Assembly (NCBI GenBank): GCA_035235625.1
Contig: CP141140.1
Span: 8,886,685 to 8,950,684, forward strand
DNA length: 64,000 nt
DNA from: Saururus chinensis
Taxonomy: Eukaryota > Streptophyta > Magnoliopsida > Piperales > Saururaceae
Reading direction: 5' to 3'
Shown here: positions 47,801 through 60,432 of the stretch, in pieces
Layout: each line of letters starts with the position of its first letter
Position numbering within the stretch: position 1 is the first letter of the stretch
The notes under the pieces: generated by a model
Databases searched by the model: none
Told to the model about the DNA's origin: nothing
What the model saw: the letters and a program-made list of their open reading frames with translations, nothing else
Made by a program: the position numbers and the translations under genes

Positions 47801-49107
47801 TCTATCATCTTGATCATTGTTTGGAAATCCACTTCAAGGTACTAAGACACCTACATAGAAGCATTACATGTTTGGTCGCTATATGGCTTCTTTTATTACT
47901 TGATGTAATTATAGCTGATTTATTTTTCCATTGATCGCCCTTAAAATTCTACAAAAACATAGTAAAACGGCCTTGTTAAGGGTTATATTACAGGACTGTT
48001 ATGAATGCAGTATATCAAAGTTAAGAGGAATTGCCTATATAATTTTCTTCTGCAGTTTACTAAATGCACTCCTGTTTATTGTTATCTTGACCACTTTTTT
48101 GCGGCTATTTGGGTTGGCTATAGATATAGCCATAATCTATTGTTTGCAGCCCTTGGATCTTCTCCATGAGCTGAAATTTTAGGTTGAATGAAGGTTAGGC
48201 TTATTTCTCCTTACGAGGCATTGAATGTTGCCTTATTTCTTCAAAATTTCAGGCTGAAGTACGTGATTTGCAACATGATGGAAGTTTACACCTACAAGCA
48301 AGAAGTCAGAAGTATGGCAAGGTTGATTCTAATGTCATATTTTTTATCTATTTTTTCTTCTAATACCTACTACTGGTTTGGATTTAAAAGGATCATAGAG
48401 CTTACTTTTGGTTGGAGGTCAAGACATATCGACTTCTGAGTTAGAGGAGTCCTTTGCGCTCGACTAACTAGAAATGTTGTTTGATTTCTTTGGCGTAGTT
48501 TTTTATGACACAATATGGCATGATTTTACCCTCCAAATTGAAGAAAGTATACTAGAAAAGATTTTTCTATAAAAGTCTTTTGTTATTTCTTTTTTCTTTT
48601 TGGTTGGTAACTGGTTTTAGTTATTTCTTTTATGAAACTTTACTGTTAGTTTATGCATTGGTGCCTGTACAGCTTGAAAGGGGTCAGCTGTTGACTATAC
48701 CTCCATACTTGGTGAGAAGGCGAAAGCAGCATTTTCACCATCTTGAACAGTACAAAGTCGATCTAATTCTTGGATGTAATGGATACATCTGGATTGGTGA
48801 ACATAATGAACTCAATACTGTTGAAGATCAAGATGGAAAAAAGCTTGAGTCCGAATTGAACCTTGAAGAACAACATGCAACTTTTACCTCATTGGCAGTA
48901 AGGGAAAACATATGTAGAATTGCTAATGCTATCCGGATGTTGTCTTTGTTGGGTTTTGCCCTGTCTGTGGAAGTTATTCTTGATACGGTAGAGTTCAGTT
49001 TTTCTTCAAATCTTGAGGTAAGAGACATGCTTGGTGCGGAGTTCTTTGTCAAAATAGCTGAGAGAGAGGTTGAGAAGAGAAAATCACTTGTGAAAAGAAA
49101 GCGTTGA
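44840..49107 (+). CDS. RRP4: Exosome complex component RRP4
   Basis: Cap subunit of the RNA exosome, which guides RNA into the 3'-5' exonuclease ring for rRNA processing and RNA decay. Seven exons: 44840-44988, 45432-45533, 45874-45919, 47067-47156, 47652-47717, 48253-48321 and 48673-49107 (TGA). All phases match, total 318 residues, close to the Arabidopsis length. The N-terminal domain has GHGTSELNGEVVATLCG. The S1 RNA-binding domain includes RVNKLVYVRAF, RYKAETGEIIIGRVTEIAPK, WKLDINSNQEAVLMLSSMNL, RRRTAIDELNMRTIF, and EVRDLQHDGSLHLQARSQKYGKL. The KH domain follows (PYLVRRRKQHFHHL), with the signature GCNGYIWIG at 208-216. A basic tail (EREVEKRKSLVKRKR) ends the protein. Intron 4 contains a Stowaway MITE that leaves splicing signals untouched. 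Confidence 0.95.
47296..47499. mobile_element. Stowaway MITE in RRP4 intron 5'-half of 47157-47651
   Basis: Left end ttccctccctcctatattaa and right end taggacggagggag followed by ta form the standard ctccctccgtcc terminal inverted repeats of Tc1/mariner-derived Stowaway MITEs. About 204 bp, non-coding, inside the RRP4 intron between exons 47067-47156 and 47652-47717. It is the best preserved MITE of the window. Confidence 0.85.
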
Positions 49108-50517
49108 TTTGAAATTGTGTTGACTCTGATTTTTATTTATTTTGTGTCCATTAGGGTGTGGGCATTATATGTATTGACGTTGAATTGATCAGATTCATGT
49201 CAATATTTGTTTAGCTCCGACTGGTCTACCTTTGGGCTAAAGGGTCGAAATGAAGCACCCATGAGTGTGTATCTGTGTGGATATCGTACAAATTGTATTA
49301 TTGAACCATTTCTGAACCTCTTGTAGACTTCTATCATTTGCTCCGTTCCTAATAAAATTTCTACCATGGCAAAAAAAAGTGCGTGTGTTTCTCTTTATAA
49401 ACTGTTAATTGTGGGAAAGTATTCTTGAAACAAGAACAGTCGGAAGGGTTGAGGCGCAAAGAAATTAAAATGCAAACTGCAGATGCCCACATTTAACTTT
49501 CGCAACTTCTTCAAGTAAGCTGTCTCACTGACAGGGCCGTGGTCGTAGGCAATTGCAGAACACAAAGTATACGGGCTAAGAATCATGTGGTACACGTATG
49601 AGATTTAGATTGTAAGAATAAGAGTAAGAGCGTCAAGCCACTTGTATTCGATTAGAAATTCAAGATTTATAGGTATTGGATTGTCGTCATGGATGCAGTT
49701 TACTTGTTCTAAAATTATGAGTTGGTTACAATTATCTAAAACCCAAAGATGGGGTTAATGTGAAAAGGAAGGAGCCTGTTTTTGGATTTTAATATTCAAC
49801 CTCGGTATATTGTATTTAAAAATGAAGTGACTCTTCGAACAGTTCTCACGGTGCCTCTTCATCTTCCCCCTTTTGGCCTCCTAAGTTCCCTTGCAAGTCT
49901 GTGTATATGTGAGTGGTAGCCGTCTCATATAACATAATTAAAATAGCCACAGCTACCAACTAAATTGGTCAAGTTGTAGACGAGTACAAAGTGACTGTCG
50001 GCACCAAACCTCAAATGATATTGCAATTGACTAGACTGGTCATAATAGATTGATCAGAACAGCCATGGAGGTGGAGGCTCTCTTGAATCTTTTCGTTGTG
50101 GCCATTCCTCCACTACGTGACACCTAAATACGAGCACTAGAAACAACCCCCGTGCCCGACTAACTAGCTTCATTTGGTACCAACCCAAATAGACATGGCC
50201 ACTTGACTATGTTTGTCTCGTTTAAAAGTAGAAACGCATTTTTGGCTGTTCCCTCATTTGCATATAAATCTTAAATTAACTATAAATTTCTATGAGCACT
50301 TAATTTTATTTTCTTGATATTATGTGAACCCACTTACTGAGAAATGCAAATTTATTGTGGGTTTAGCTTGAGGGTGGGTAATTTTTATGTAATCATATCT
50401 CGTACCCTTCATTTTTGTGCTTATAATACTTTTACTTAAGCGAAAAAAGCTGACTTGGCTCAAAATGAATATTTTAACACTTTGTATTTAACTAAATTTA
50501 TTTTGATTTTAATTATG

Positions 50518-51083
50518 TATTCCATTTGTCCCACATTAATGGTTCCATTTGGAAAAAAAATTGTCCCAAATGGCTCAATTTTTGTGGCTAGGTATTTAAA
50601 AAGTGTCTCCAAAGCTTATTTTTGATTCCCTTAGTTGTGACTTGTGAGTCACCGTTCAATAAAAAATAGATGGTGATATTTTCACAACAAAAGCTCACAC
50701 AAGTATTTTGATTAGACTTTATAAGTAGGCCCCACACAAAGTTTACATGGGCTCATTTATCTAAATTAATCAAAACTTATGTATGAGTTTTTTATATGTA
50801 CTTTTGATTTGAAAATATTATTTTTTTATAAAAAATACTCTATCTATTTTAAATTAATAGCTTCACTTAGCAAAAACAATTGTTCTATATTAATTACTTA
50901 ATTTTGTTCAAATTAAGTAGTTAGGTGCTTAAAACAAAGTATCATAAGCTTATTTTTTCTTTTTTCATATGTAGATTTTATCATTCAATAAAAATTATTA
51001 TTTTATCAAATATAACTATTAATATAGGATGGGGAGAGTATTATTTTTCTAAATGGAGCTCCTTATAAAGAACGGAGGGAGTA
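50518..51083. mobile_element. Stowaway-like MITE carrying a second MITE nested inside
   Basis: The outer element has ends tattccatttgtcccacatt (left) and gaacggagggagta (right, 51082-51083). The inner element spans 50836-51040 with ends tactctatctattttaaatt and aatataggatggggagagta. Both pairs are imperfect inverted repeats of the same ctccctccgtcc family. The inner copy therefore inserted into the outer one, giving relative insertion order. Confidence 0.75.
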
Positions 51084-52090
51084 TTTATGTATTTTACAAT
51101 ACATTTTTGTAAGTCATTAATGTTTTGTAGATAACGTCTTCTTATAACTATATATTAACAAAAATAATATCTATATATATCACTCCAAGTCTAGGCATTC
51201 TACAACTGGAAAAATAACTCTCTTTCAAGCCTATGCTGTCCGCAGTTTAGATCTTATACTTTATATAAATTCTACAATACGAATTTTTAAGTGGAAACTA
51301 TATATTTTACATCATAAAAATCCAATACAAATCAAATCACTGCGACAACAATCCGTTAAATCCACGATTCATGTCCTGGAATTTTTAAGCACTTACAATT
51401 AAACCCCATGATGCTCTGGGTTTTTTTTTTTTGTATGTGTGTGTAAATGCATAATGCTCTCGTATACGAATGAGGCCGTAAGGAGAGCCTCTAAATTCTA
51501 GGATAAATTTTATATCCCTATTTTATTATTTTGGTTATCACACTAGAATCGTATAACTGGAACAGGCAAGAAGAGCTTGTCTTCTATGAGGCTAAATAGG
51601 CTTTGAAGTTTCAACTCTCTTGGCTGTTGAGAGGCGTATTATTTCACTTTCCGTAGGTATCGGACAGCTAATTTATGCATGCACTAAATTCAACTTAAAG
51701 CAGCTCAGTCGTTTTCTGTAACCAGGAAATTCTGGACTTCGCTTAATCTACTGCTCGAAGTGCTCAAGCCATTGTTTCTAAAACATAAAGTGCTACCATA
51801 GTCCAAGGGAGGCAATTAATAATTGAGATGCAAGTGATATTCGTAATAGGAATTCAACTAGTTGGTGTCTGAAGTAATCATTTTTGGCTTAAGTTTCCAA
51901 AACCCTCCCCTGGTAATGAGTGTTTAGAGTTCCGACATTCTTTTGGTCGACCGCGACGAAGAATTTAAAGGGCGGATTGCAGAAAATTAGACCTCCTCTG
52001 ATCACATCTCGTGTTGAGTCCACAAAATTTACGTTCTTGTTTCAAAACGGAAGAGAAAACTCCCCCCGCCACTCCATTTTCAGCTATGTT

Positions 52091-52132
52091 GAGAGAGAGA
52101 GAGAGAGAGAGAAAAAAAGAAAGAAAGAAAGA
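52091..52132. repeat. (GA)n/(GAAA)n microsatellite
   Basis: About ten GA units are followed by aaaaaa and then four GAAA-type units. Similar GAGA tracts act as BPC-factor sites in plant promoters, but there is no gene nearby to regulate. Confidence 0.9.
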
Positions 52133-54867
52133 GGTGTTGTCCGTGAAAGGGAGAAACTGCTACAAAAAGGTTACAATGAGTAGATGGAGTCTCTGGGGAG
52201 TGTGTAAAGTAGCTTATAAACTGATCTCAGCTTTAGGAGTAGGCATAGTCTGGGATAGAGGGGACATGATGGCCACCATGTTTGCATATATTCTTGCATT
52301 GCCTGACAGACAACAAGATTGAACTGAAGCTGCTTTTTTTTTTTAAACCCACACTCGGACTCGGGCCCCATGCACGAAGGGGCCGGGCTCCCACACCGAG
52401 ATTGATTTGGGCATATCGAACTGTTTTGTTACTTGTTCCAGTTGCGGTGCTCAATGCATCCGATGCCCTGGAATTCATCCACACACGCATGCTCAATGAT
52501 GCATGGACATGCATGGCGTGTGAGAGATATAATGAGCCCAACGCAAGGCGAGCAACATATCTCTAGAAGCTGAGTAGTCTGCTTTTGGTCGGGGGGGAGG
52601 CCAAACCTGATGAGTCCGGTAGCCTAGTCACACATGCTGATCGAATGATGTCGCGTAGGCCCCATATATAGTTCGCCACACAATCCGGGCCCCACAGAAT
52701 AGGAATACTACACAGGAAACGAGGATGATATGCAGGCCCCTCCCTTCTTCCCTTTCTCCTCTAGCCGTCGTTGATTGTGATTGGTGCGGCTTATTTGTTG
52801 AATGAAACATGAAAGTCTGGCTTGTGTTATGAACATGGAGGGCTCTATGGGTGCTATTAATATGTATCCGTATTGGTGATCATTGATATAGTAGAATGGG
52901 TGATACAACTTCCATACAAAAATATCAAAATGTATTGATATGGGTATGTATCGATCTAAAGTTACTTAATCTTTTTAAAATTTAAAAAATATTTTTACCC
53001 AATTTTTTTTGGAAAAAAAAACTCACAATTCAAACCTAACCTGTTAGGAGGTTAAAAGTTGTTATATTACTTTTCATTTGTTTATATTAAAGATATAATT
53101 TTTAAAATTACTTGAGATCAATACATGTGGGTTCATACAATTTATATAATTTTTTTCTAAATATAATATTCCACATCTATGTATTTACTAACACATTTAA
53201 CTTAGGGACTTCTACATAATATTCTTTTGACTTATAATAATAACCTTACTTGGTTCCAAAATAAACTAATTTTATAACACTTAAATTTGGGACAATGGGA
53301 GTAATAGTTTATATGCCACATATTTTTAATACACAATTATGATAAAACTAATATACTACACAAAATGTTTTTGCCCATATTTGAGTTTATTTATGATATT
53401 GACTCACATTTAAAAATCTTATAAAGGATTCTTTATCTAAGAATCACATACACTACCCCCCAAATCAATGTGTGTTATTAATATTATCCATGCATAACTT
53501 CTATCTATCAATTATGTCTTTAAGAGAATTAGTATGCTAATATCTTATGAATTTAATAATTTTTAATATGTATTAGAGATTTATAACCGTTTTGAGGCGT
53601 ACCAAACATATTACCAGCACGTACCTGTAGCCGGACATAGCTTCGTCAAGGCTCAGTTTGGTGGTCATTGGGTTAACTCTAAAAAAGGTCCAGTTTTATG
53701 ATAGCATAATTTATATCAGTTCTTTTTTTGTTTGGATTGTAATTAAGGCTCACACACCCTTTAACATTTTGCACCAATGGGATGGCCTCTCCCACACCGG
53801 AGAGATCCAATTAGACCGGATTGGCATAAGTTCGATTTTACGAAAATAAAATAAAATAAATAAAATATTTAAGCTGGAATCATGGTTTGGTTCTCGGCTC
53901 ATGCAGTTCTTGGTTTATTACATTTTGGTTTGGTTCAAGTTTAAATTGCTTATTCTCTGCTCACTTCCCGATGCAAAAAATGGGGTGAGGGAGACTGCCC
54001 ACATGATGCAGATTGGAAGATAATCCAACAATATGTAGCTCAATCGAGCTCTTTCTATCAATAAAAAATTGTTATGAACAACAACTAGGGGAATCCACTT
54101 GGAGAATTACATGGTAAAAGTATCAAATCAAGGTACTGATAAAAGCCTAGGCGAAGCTTAAGAAAGAAAGACAACGACGATGCAAATGAGAAATGTAAGA
54201 ATGACCCGATTGCCTATTTCATTTTCACTATTTATAAAAAATTGCAAAAATGTCATCCTCCAATTTAGGCTTTTTTATCATTGTTGGTTGATATTCCTAT
54301 TTTACTTTTTTGCCTCACACTACTTACGATTAGATAGGAAAAAATGAATTTTATATTGTCAGGTGGAACCCACCTTCTTTATCTGATTAAAGGTGGTGTA
54401 AGGTCATGGTGTAGAAAAAAATGTGTATAAATATTATTTTCTTTTAACAAAAGCCAATAACGTGACTTATCATAATTTCCCTTCAGAGTCCTTCAAACCA
54501 GAATAAATGTTTTTGATGAAATGTCACAATGAATGTGAAAGAACATACTTTATGGATCCCATATTAGTAGTTCTATGTGATTTTTTAAAATGAATTGATT
54601 TTAATTTATTTTTAAAAATATATTTTTTTTAAATAAAACAAAAGGTAGGATATGAAGCACCACCGATCTCAACTCCATTTTCTGGCTATTGGTCCAAAGG
54701 CCACCATTCAGCTGAGGCTGATTACCCTTCTCCATACTTGTAAATATAATTACTAACAACAACAAAAAAAGTTCTATCTCTTTTAAAAATATTGCATTAT
54801 ATGCATGACCACCATTAGTTTATGGGGCCGATTATGTCAAGACAAGGTAAAGTTATACATTGAGTTT

Positions 54868-56478
54868 AGAGGAATTTGTCAAAATGGCTCTAGGATACAT
54901 CATATTATATAAAATGTCTCTCATTTTTACGTAATACACAAAATGACTCTATGCACATGTAAACCTCCACACATGTGGCATAAATGATCTAAAATACCCA
55001 TTTTATTCTTTTTAACTTCACCAATTCACTGTTACTTATTTCTAGCAGCTCCAGCTTCAACACCTTTGCCACCTCCACCACCAACTTCATCATCTTTGCC
55101 ACCGGCTCCGCTTTCATTCAATTTTGTCTTTACCTCTTCCTCCACTATCGTTTTCTCCTCCTCCCCTCTTCTACGACCTCCTCCTAGTCTTCTTTTTCCT
55201 CCGGCTCCTCCCCTCTCTCTCTCTCTCCCCTACTCCTCTCTATCCTCCTCTCATATCTTTCCTCGGTCGCCTCCTCTTCCTCCATTTTAGAATCTGACAT
55301 GACCAGTCACAAATTAGCCTAGGTGTCATTAATCTTTTTCTTTACAAGATCAAATTTTAAAAAGAAACCCATAAACATGTTAAACTACTCAAAACTAAGT
55401 ATGAGTTTTATTTTTACTTGATTATGAGATTTCTCTAATGCTAACATAAACCTTGTATTGATAGTCAATAGTCAACAATCGACATTTAGCTTTATTGTCA
55501 TAGAAGTGATATAAGACAACCTTATAAGTGACAATATCTTCCTAAGTATTTACAATGAACTATCTTAATAAATTAAATAAATAAAATAAAAAATAAAGCA
55601 AATTTTAATCGCGAATATCAATTGTCTGTTGCCTCGATTGAGAATATCGATTGTCTTGACTATTGACTGTCGGCTATCGAATGTCTTGACTATCAACTAT
55701 TTGTTGTCAAATATCTAGACTATTGTCATAATGTCTGGCATCGGAGACTACCTTCTTTTCTAATGCTAGCAATGAGAATCTTCTTCTTAGTGCCGACAAC
55801 CTCTTAATAATATGCGACGGTCAACATTCGCATGTAAAATTTGCTTTATTTTGTATTTTATCTATTTAACTTATTAATATAATTTATTATAAATACTTAG
55901 GGAGACAACGTTGCTCAAAATGTTGTTTGTATCTCCTTTAGTGCAATAAATCGACTTGTTGACTTATCAAGCATCGATTGTGAGTATGAGGTTTGGGTTA
56001 GCATTAGAGAAATCTTAGTGCATTTTTGGTTTTGAGTAATTTAACACATTTTTAGGTTCGTTTTTTAGGGCTGGAGCTTGTAGAGAAAAAAATATATTCT
56101 TAGTAACTTTGCTATCTAATTTGTGACTTTTGTCATAGTCTGAAAGGGAGGAAGAGGAGGAGATGTTGTTGAAGAGGGGAGGAGGAGAAATGATGGTAGG
56201 GAAGGAGGTGAAGAAGAAGTCAGATAAAGCGGAAGCCAGTGGCAAAGACAATAAAGTTGTCGGTGGAGGTAGTGGAGTCAGTGGTAGAGGTGGTGGAGCC
56301 AGTAGCAGAGTCAAAATGAGTTTATGTAAATAAGAAACAAAGAGTTGGTGAAATTTAAAGATAGGAAATGGGAAGGGCGTATTTTAGATAATTTATGCTA
56401 TATGTGTAGAGGTTTACACATGCATAGGGTTATTTTATACATTACATAAAAATTAGGGTTATTTTGGCAAATTCCTCA
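54868..56478. repeat. 1.6-kb foldback: long inverted repeat
   Basis: The left arm (about 54868-55460) is the approximate reverse complement of the right arm (about 55990-56478). Paired landmarks, left/right: 54871 ggaatttgtcaaaa / 56463 ttttggcaaattcc; 54957 catgtaaacctccacacatg / 56413 tagaggtttacacatg; 55031 gttacttatttcta / 56320 taaataagaaac; 55086 tcatctttgccaccggctcc / 56233 agccagtggcaaaga; 55425 gagatttctctaatgctaac / 55999 gttagcattagagaaatc. A further inner pair (about 55565-55605 / 55833-55875) shows that the spacer also folds back, so nearly the whole block is one degenerate palindrome centred near 55.70-55.72 kb. The left arm has roughly 100 bp extra CT-rich sequence (about 55185-55285). 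Open frames in the arms are by-products of the CCT/CTC-rich sequence. No transposase is seen. A foldback transposon or a giant MITE is likely. Confidence 0.85.
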
Positions 56479-56494
56479 AGAGTTTAAATTTGAA

Positions 56495-57117
56495 GAGTTT
56501 GAGGGAGTACTTGAAAAAATAAATACTTGTAAACAGACTTGAGCCTTTGGTGGCAAGGATGCCTGACCACTTATATAAGTATGATGTATTGCATGGGGCC
56601 CTCAACAAACCAAAGATAATAGAAGCATGAAGTTAAATACTACATCTTTTATAATATAAAAAAAAATACAAACTAGCTTTGGGTAGTGGGCTAGAGCTTA
56701 TGAGTTTGTGGGAGTACTTGAAAAAATAAATACTTGTAAACAGACTTGAGCCTTTGGTGGCATGGATGCCTGGCCACTTATATAAGTATGATATAATGCA
56801 TGGGGCCCTCAACAAACCAAAGATAATAGCAACATGAAGTTATATACTACATCTTTTATAATATATATAAAAAATACAAACTAGCTTTGGGTAGTGGGCT
56901 AGAGCTTATGAGTTTGAGGGAGTACTAGAAAAAAATAAATACTTGTAAACAGACTTGAGCCTTTGGTGGCATGGATGTCTGACCACTTATATAAGTATGA
57001 TGTATTGCATGGGGCCCTCAACAAACCAAAGTTAATAGCAGCATGAAGTTAAATACTACATCTTTTATAATATAAAAAAAATACAAACTAGCTTTGGGTA
57101 GTGGGCTAGAGCTTATG
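56495..57117. repeat. Three-copy 207-bp tandem array
   Basis: Units start at 56495, 56702 and 56910 (periods 207 and 208 bp) and the array stops at 57117 with 'gcttatg'. Each begins gagtttg-gggagtact and includes agcctttggtggca, gcatggggccctcaacaaac and gctttgggtagtgggctaga. The three differ by only a handful of substitutions and A-run length changes. The array starts 17 bp beyond the right end of the foldback. No open frame runs through it. Confidence 0.92.
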
Positions 57118-60100
57118 GCCGTCGGATCCTAACTATAAGCTGTCCCTGGCCAAAATTTCACGACCATAGGTTTGAGCTCATTAATAAGCGTTGCAAGTTA
57201 ATGGCTAGATATTCTCATATAAAAAAATTATTTTCCATATTCCCCATTGATACTGAGCCCAATGTAAAAAACACATAGAAGCCCTTGAGATTGATAATGT
57301 ATACGCTAGTTAAAGTTAGTATTAGTAATTACTAACGTATATTAACATATACATAATCAATTTATGGATAAAAGGCTCACATGCCTTCTTATACTTTGGG
57401 AGGCACATTGTAAATAGAGAGTATAGAAAAATAATTATCATATAAAAAACTATACTATATATTTTAGATCACTCGGGTCCTATTTTTTATTTTGTTATTA
57501 CGTCTAATGGAGGTAAATGACGTTTGGATACAGTATGCACTTGTCAGGTACAAGGAAATCAAGGGGCCCGATCTTAGCCTTTTGCCACAGAGAACCACCT
57601 AGCCATTGTGACATAGTTGTCACATTTGAGTGCACTTGTGTGCTTACATGCACGCGTGCCATAGAGCCAAGGATGAAATGGATCACATGTCTTTCACAAC
57701 CAATAAAAAAAAAGTTCAACAAATCGTGTACTTGGAAGATGGCGGCTCTGGTCCACCACGTACACCGTCCTAGAGCCACAGACGGCAACAACTTGGAGGG
57801 GGCCAGGGGGCACACAAGGCAGACAAAATGGTGAGAACAAATTAGGGTTGTCGAGAAGCTAGGGTACAGATGTGGTGATGTGTAATGCTCGATGCTGGAG
57901 TAGGCCCACACACAAGTGGCTAGGGGCTTTGAGGGGCAAAATGGATGAGTGGGCCATAGAGGAAGTAGACAAAGTGCTAAAGGATGGCATGATGTGGAAG
58001 GTGGGAGGGCAAAGTGGAGTACAAAAGTGGCAGATGTGGGACTCTGGTACTGGGTGAGATGGACATGGAAAGTTGTGGGAGTAAAAGGATAGAAGGAAGT
58101 GGTGGGAGAAGCTTGATTCACCCAGGCCAGTAGAAAGGTGGTAAGGTCAAATTGAGAAGGTCTAGCCAAGCCAGGATAAGGGTCTTGAAAGATTGTGATT
58201 TTTATTTGTGTGCTGCTTTTGACGTAATTCAAAATGATGGATTGAAGCTTTTAATTAAGATCTGAATCCCCCTGATGCACAATAGGTTTATGTTTGGTGA
58301 AAAGTAAACGTGATGGTAGATGAGGTTCGTCGGCCAAAAAAAAGGCAGCGCAGTGAGACGGAACAACAAAAATCTTGCAACAAAGGAGGGGAATAAAATC
58401 CGATAAAAAGCGTTTGTGGAAATGCGTGTGAGAGGAAGGATATGTACGTTTGGTGGTGCTGTGGTGCTGCTGGTGCGGGTGTGCATGCGCGCGTGCAGGT
58501 CCCCGAGGTAATAATAATGCGGGTGGCTGCCACCATAATATCACACCATTCATCATGCCCATCTCTGAATCATATCCGACGTGCCCTCAAAAACTGCTAT
58601 TTTCTTTCTAACACACTCCCACAATCATCTTCCCTTCCCGCCTATTTTAATTTTGCCCAACTTAATTGGTTGCCAGGTTTTTCTCATGTCTTTTTAACTG
58701 GTGACTTTGTTTTGTTCGGTCGGAGGAGAGACTTCACCTGGTCATGATACATATTTCATACTAGTTCGTAGCTTTGTGAGTACCCGCAAGATACTGCCAA
58801 GCGGATGTTTCAGCTGTTAATTAAGAAACTGGTTTCACTATATATTTCAAGTTGTAAAGCTTTACTTGATGATCAGTAAGTCTAATACAAAGTTGCCTTT
58901 TTTTGTCTCGTATGGTATGAATGTGGCACATAGGGATTGGATTGCGGTTGGCTCATTACTTGAATGAACCCTGCATTTGTGATTTTTTTTTTTTGCATAA
59001 GCATTTCAGAAGTTAATTGAACAGTTAGAGGAAACAGAGCAAAAAAGTGGGAAAGAGAGTTTGGAAGACCAGAGTACAGAGGGGAAAAGAACAAAACAAG
59101 ATGATGACCGTGTATCTGATTTTGTGCACGGTCATCCCCATATCCAGGAAATTCTCATAATTTTAGCTGCCACGCCTGTGAACTGCAGAGCTTTTCTTTA
59201 TAAAATTTACATGTAGACAAATGGCTAAATGGTGAGTAGAGCTTCTTTTTTCTTTCAGAAACAGGCAAAACGTATTTTATCAAGAGCCAGCGGGAAGAGC
59301 GCAGCACCGAAAGAGGAAAACGCAATAAAAACGTACGAGTTCATATGCACACAATTTATTTTTCTGGAAGAAAAATTGTTCGCGCTCCCAATAAAGTCTT
59401 AAGATGGGTGGACTCGATTTCTTTCTGCAAAAGAGATTACTTGTAGGAAATGAACTGAAGCAAGTGAATACAATGATACATACTACTTTAGGCTTCGTTT
59501 CCAAGTATTTCATGATGGGAGAGCTCCTAACTTCTATAATGATTATGATTGCCAAATAAGGCAACTCAGTCCATGTGATAAGAAAAATGTAGCTCGATTT
59601 CATGCTATTCACCCGTATTGAAATGAGCAATAGCAAGAGGTGCATAGGCCTCGCGTTCGTGTATGCGAGGTGAAGATAAATCAGGCATTCAGCAGTAAAT
59701 TAGCATTACAAGATCAGCTGCACTTTTCCGACTTTTTTGGGCTACAAATGAGTGTTTATGTGAAAGAAGTGTTCTTGGGTGCACTAGTTGCTGAGCATTC
59801 GTGCTTTTTATCCGCTGTCAACCTGAATCCAATAAGCAAGAAATATCCTACTATTAAGATCCAAACGCTCTTAAAACATGTGTGTGTGTGCGACTGTGTG
59901 CGTGAATCGTGATCAGATCCAAGTGATATCACAAACGCTCTTAAAGTTATGAAGCACGACGCACTAATCTTCTCTTGTGTCAAATCATAAAATCCTAAAA
60001 GAGCAGCGGCGATCGACAGTAAGCTGGTTCCATCCCGGCCCCCATGTTTTGTTCCATTACAAAATACGGCCTGTTTGAATGTTGGCATTCCCCCACTAGA

Positions 60101-60288
60101 GAATGCGCGTGAGCTCAAATTCCGTTCGCCGTTGCTGTCCCATAAACATATATCGCAGATATAATCATCATATGTATCCCACTCATCATGCCCACAATCA
60201 TGATTCTTGGGTTGCCTCGCCCGCATGACATTCCCCTTCATCCCTCCCCAATCTCTCATATCGATCTCCCTCCCTCCCATCTACTCTC
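57118..60288. other. Intergenic DNA upstream of the AdoMetDC gene
   Basis: No gene is recognised. A minus-strand frame of 242 codons (57504-58232) is the longest, rich in Pro, Ser, His and Thr, without any motif known to me. Its complement is open for 105 codons, which suggests composition rather than coding. 58440-58510 is GC-rich with gcatgcgcgcgtgc. Near 59879 there is a short (TG)n tract. Sequence becomes CT-rich toward 60.2 kb as the AdoMetDC promoter begins. Confidence 0.45.
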
Positions 60289-60296
60289 CTATAAAT
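60289..60296 (+). promoter_or_regulatory. TATA box of the AdoMetDC gene
   Basis: The octamer ctataaat in a CT-rich context lies 144 bp before the main ATG (60433). A start of transcription about 30 bp further on would be near 60320. Confidence 0.65.
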
Positions 60297-60328
60297 CTCT
60301 TCTCCTCCATCACCCCCACCCACTTTGC

Positions 60329-60382
60329 ATGCTTCACACCTCCATCCCTACTATAGTGCCAACCATCTCAAATCCCAATTGA
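60329..60382 (+). promoter_or_regulatory. Possible 17-codon upstream ORF in the AdoMetDC leader
   Basis: The first ATG after the TATA box opens a 17-codon frame (starts MLHTS, ends SNPN) closing with TGA 50 nt before the main ATG. It is not the conserved polyamine-responsive uORF of classical plant AdoMetDC genes, which I do not find here. It would lie very close to the predicted transcript start and might be skipped by ribosomes. Confidence 0.4.
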
Positions 60383-60432
60383 CAATAGTGCCTGCCTGCC
60401 TGCCACACATACTGCTCTTCTTCCTCTCATTA

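Larger units (their letters stand above)
49108..54867. other. Gene-free AT-rich region
   Basis: This starts with the RRP4 3' UTR. No gene is recognised in about 5.7 kb. Nested MITEs (50518-51083) and a GA-rich microsatellite (52091-52132) have separate entries. Further decayed MITE ends are visible at 53250-53310 (ttccaaaataaactaat) and near 54548. The frames at 51920-52560 overlap on both strands and are low-complexity; none shows a family motif. Confidence 0.45.

Noticed and set aside
55066-56314. Pro/Ser/Leu-rich frames in the foldback arms
   Set aside because: Mirror images of the same CCT/CTC-rich repeat on opposite strands; not genes.
57504-58232. 242-codon minus-strand open frame
   Set aside because: Pro/Ser/His-rich with no motif, no splice or promoter support, and the complementary strand is also open; likely chance.
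60325-60432. In-frame extension of AdoMetDC to an upstream TTG
   Set aside because: TTG is not a likely plant start; the extension is not conserved, and ATG 60433 fits the family N-terminus.
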